From Streptomyces ossamyceticus (GTDB taxonomy: Bacteria; Actinomycetota; Actinomycetes; Streptomycetales; Streptomycetaceae), in the NCBI RefSeq assembly GCF_001418475.1, contig NZ_LIQX01000275.1:1-33612 (forward strand): a DNA stretch of 33,612 nt, given 5' to 3'. The translations under genes were made by a program, and so were the position numbers. Every line of letters begins with the position of its first letter. Positions within the stretch are counted from its first letter, which is position 1. Below, piece by piece: positions 31,852 to 33,612 of this stretch. The notes below the pieces were generated by a model. That model saw only the letters and a list, made by a program, of their open reading frames with translations. It was not told the origin of the DNA and did not search any database.

Positions 31852-33402
31852 CTAGATCGTCACCCCGTCGATCTGGAGTGTCTGTACCGCGCCCGCCGCG
31901 AACGGGACCGCCACCGACTTGCCGTTCAGGCGGGTGTCGGAGTACGCGCGGTAGCGGTCCGTGCCGCCCGAGGTGTGGGTGTTCCAGCGGGGGACCAGGC
32001 CGTTCGTGCCGCCCGTGACCGTCGTGAAGCGGGAGAGGTCGAACGTCAGGGTCTGGGCGGACGAGGCGGTGTTGATCGCCACGATCACCAGACGGCGGGC
32101 CGCCGCGTCGTACGCCGCCGCCGTGTAGCTGGAGCCCGCGTCCAGGATCGTCATCCCCGGGCGGATGTGGCGGCTGAACTGCGCCATCACGTAGTACTTC
32201 GTCTCGATCGCGCCCGGCTGGAGCGTGTTCGCGTCGTACTTGATCATGCCCCAGCCCGCCGTCGGGTCCATCACCTGCCAGTAGACCCAGGCCGTGGGGT
32301 GCAGCCAGCGGAAGTCGTAACAGAGGTTGCGGGCGAGGGACCAGCCCGTGCCGTCGCTGTCGCCGGTCTCCGAGTTCCAGAGCTTCTTGCCCGCGGTCGT
32401 CACGACGTCCGTGTAGAGGAGGTCACGGCGGCCGTTCGCGCCCTGGTAGCCGTGCACGTTCACCTGGCTGACCAGGCCCTTCGTCGTGGCGTTGAAGGAG
32501 TTCCAGGTCGAGCGTGCCGTGTCGTAGTTCGTCTCGTCGGACGCGGAGATACGGACCGACTGCAGGCCCCGCTTGTCCAACTCGCTGCGCATGTAGGGGA
32601 GTACGGCGGCCTGGACGGCCGGGTCCATGTGGCAGCCCTCCTGGGTGCCGGTGGCCGTCCACCATGTCGACGCCGGCTCGTTGAAGGGGTCGACCGTCGC
32701 GAAGTTCACGCCCCAGTTGTTCTTCGCGCGCAGGGCCACCGCCGCCAGATGGGAGGCGTGCTGGCGGTAGTTCCAGGTCTGGAGGTTGTTGCCGCCGCCC
32801 GAGGCGCCCGACGGGTTGTGGTTGCTGCACATCCACCACATCGGGGAGTTCGCGAACAGCTCGGTGGTCGCGCCGCGGGCCACCGCCTTGGTGAGCGCCG
32901 CCCGCTGGTTGGTGTCCGCCGTCCAGTCCCAGGCCGAGGACGCCGGGTCCTCGTTGTTCCAGTCCTGCCAGTAGCCCTCGATCTGCTTGAACGCGGGGAT
33001 GTTGGGCGACACGACCATCGACTCGCCGTTCACCGAGTTCGTGCTGCACGCGCCCAGGTTGTAGCGGGCGATGTTCATGCCGAGGCCCGGCAGCGCGGTG
33101 CCGTTGTACGTCGTCGTCTTCGTCGTGAACCACAGGTCGGCGAAGTCGTCCCGCGCGCCGAACACGTTTGCCCACCAGGCGAGCGAGGTGCCCCAGCCCT
33201 CCCAGGTGCCGTACTTCGTCCCTGGGCTGATCGCGATGGTCGCGTCCGCGTGGGCGGTGCCGGTGGCGAGGGCGGTGCCCGCGACCGCGCCGCCGGCCGC
33301 GGCCAGCAGGGCTCTGCGGCCCAGCACCGGGGAGGCGGAGGTGCGTGGTTCGGGGCGGTGGGCATTCCTGGGGTTCTGCGGTGCGGGTGAGGAAGCGGTC
33401 AT
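31852..33402 (-). CDS. Secreted GH30-family glycoside hydrolase (endo-beta-1,6-galactanase-like)
   Basis: The 516-residue enzyme is predicted to be exported by the Tat route: a long basic N-region with GRRALLAAAGG (Arg29-Arg30), a hydrophobic stretch and a probable cleavage after AHA (residue 52). The mature part opens with YGTWEGWGTSLAWWA, typical of GH30. The acid/base is Glu242 in DPFNEP and the nucleophile is probably Glu345 in LWNSETGD. A C-terminal beta-sandwich (RLVIVAINTASSAQTLTFDL) completes the family fold. Streptomyces homologues cleave beta-1,6-galactan side chains of plant arabinogalactan. ATG start with GGAG 6 bases upstream. A LacI-type palindrome lies in its promoter region. 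Confidence 0.9.
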   Translation of the reverse strand: MTASSPAPQNPRNAHRPEPRTSASPVLGRRALLAAAGGAVAGTALATGTAHADATIAISPGTKYGTWEGWGTSLAWWANVFGARDDFADLWFTTKTTTYNGTALPGLGMNIARYNLGACSTNSVNGESMVVSPNIPAFKQIEGYWQDWNNEDPASSAWDWTADTNQRAALTKAVARGATTELFANSPMWWMCSNHNPSGASGGGNNLQTWNYRQHASHLAAVALRAKNNWGVNFATVDPFNEPASTWWTATGTQEGCHMDPAVQAAVLPYMRSELDKRGLQSVRISASDETNYDTARSTWNSFNATTKGLVSQVNVHGYQGANGRRDLLYTDVVTTAGKKLWNSETGDSDGTGWSLARNLCYDFRWLHPTAWVYWQVMDPTAGWGMIKYDANTLQPGAIETKYYVMAQFSRHIRPGMTILDAGSSYTAAAYDAAARRLVIVAINTASSAQTLTFDLSRFTTVTGGTNGLVPRWNTHTSGGTDRYRAYSDTRLNGKSVAVPFAAGAVQTLQIDGVTI

Positions 33403-33513
33403 GTCAACTCCGGGTTGCGGGTGTCGGGGTGGGGAGACCCCGGGGGGAGGTGGAGAGACGCAGGAGGGCCATCGGAAGAGTCAGGGGTGAACCATGAGGT
33501 TGTCGAGAGGTGT

Positions 33514-33525
33514 GACAGCGCTTTC
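33514..33525. promoter_or_regulatory. LacI-family operator-like palindrome upstream of the GH30 gene
   Basis: GACAGC|GCTTTC is a 12-bp palindrome with one mismatched pair around the AGCGCT core favoured by LacI-family repressors of sugar-use genes in Streptomyces. It lies about 110 bases upstream of the GH30 start, just downstream of a TTGAAA (33539-33534 on the minus strand) that may be a -35. The cognate repressor gene is not in the window. Confidence 0.5.
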
Positions 33526-33612
33526 TCCGATTTATTTCAACGGTTGTGAGAAGGGCAGATAAAAGCCTTGCCGTCCGTGATCATCCGGTTGCGGGGAGAG
33601 AGTCAACCTGAG

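Noticed and set aside
31651..33390. 579-codon plus-strand frame antisense to the GH30 gene
   Set aside because: Arginine-, valine- and glycine-rich shadow translation with no start context; the minus strand encodes a clear GH30 enzyme with signal peptide.

Overview
The window reads as chromosomal DNA of a Streptomyces or close actinobacterial relative. It is very GC-rich with strongly GC-biased third codon positions, uses many GTG starts and 4-base ATGA/GTGA overlaps, and carries a typical actinobacterial DUF397 / XRE-DUF5753 / HATPase trio and a Tat-exported GH30 glycosidase. I saw no tRNA, rRNA, CRISPR array or transposase.

Left part (1-8300): a truncated unknown gene, a VOC-ASCH fusion, a PlsC-type acyltransferase, a carboxymuconolactone-decarboxylase-like protein behind a textbook ECF41-type promoter, and a protein with two C-terminal membrane helices. 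These are followed by a tight four-gene operon (4749-8297): DUF4145 protein, PfkB-family kinase, 2H phosphoesterase and inositol-monophosphatase-like phosphatase. The operon's joint role is not obvious. At 8533-10452 lies the DUF397/XRE/HATPase regulatory trio with inverted repeats in its divergent promoter region.

Centre (10579-30180): a large candidate anti-phage or restriction island in three transcription units around a 0.5 kb AT-richer control region (22773-23303). The leftward unit encodes a small acidic protein, a 1588-aa Hsp90/sacsin-like ATPase fused to an SF2 helicase, a UvrD-like helicase, DrmA and DrmB; the four large genes overlap by 4 bases each. The rightward unit encodes an XRE-HTH/GHKL (MORC-like) ATPase and two proteins of unknown function. 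A converging leftward unit encodes a Vsr-like nuclease, a degenerate C5-methyltransferase whose catalytic cysteine is replaced by arginine, and an intact C5-methyltransferase. DrmA, DrmB and a 5mC methylase are hallmarks of class 2 DISARM, but DrmC and DrmE are absent. In their place are two GHKL ATPases, a second helicase class and Vsr, parts known from MORC-type restriction-modification neighbourhoods. I therefore read the island as a DISARM/MORC hybrid. The two divergent promoters each carry a GTTGA-containing palindrome, suggesting autoregulation by the XRE-GHKL protein (inference).

Right part (30181-33612): a repeat-rich boundary with a 17-bp imperfect inverted repeat, a SEC-C protein, a second copy of a G-rich dispersed repeat, and a secreted GH30 (endo-beta-1,6-galactanase-like) enzyme with a LacI-type operator-like palindrome upstream.

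Family assignments come from motif reading only; no database search was run. Whether this exact gene set has already been described among DrmAB-related arrays cannot be decided from the sequence.
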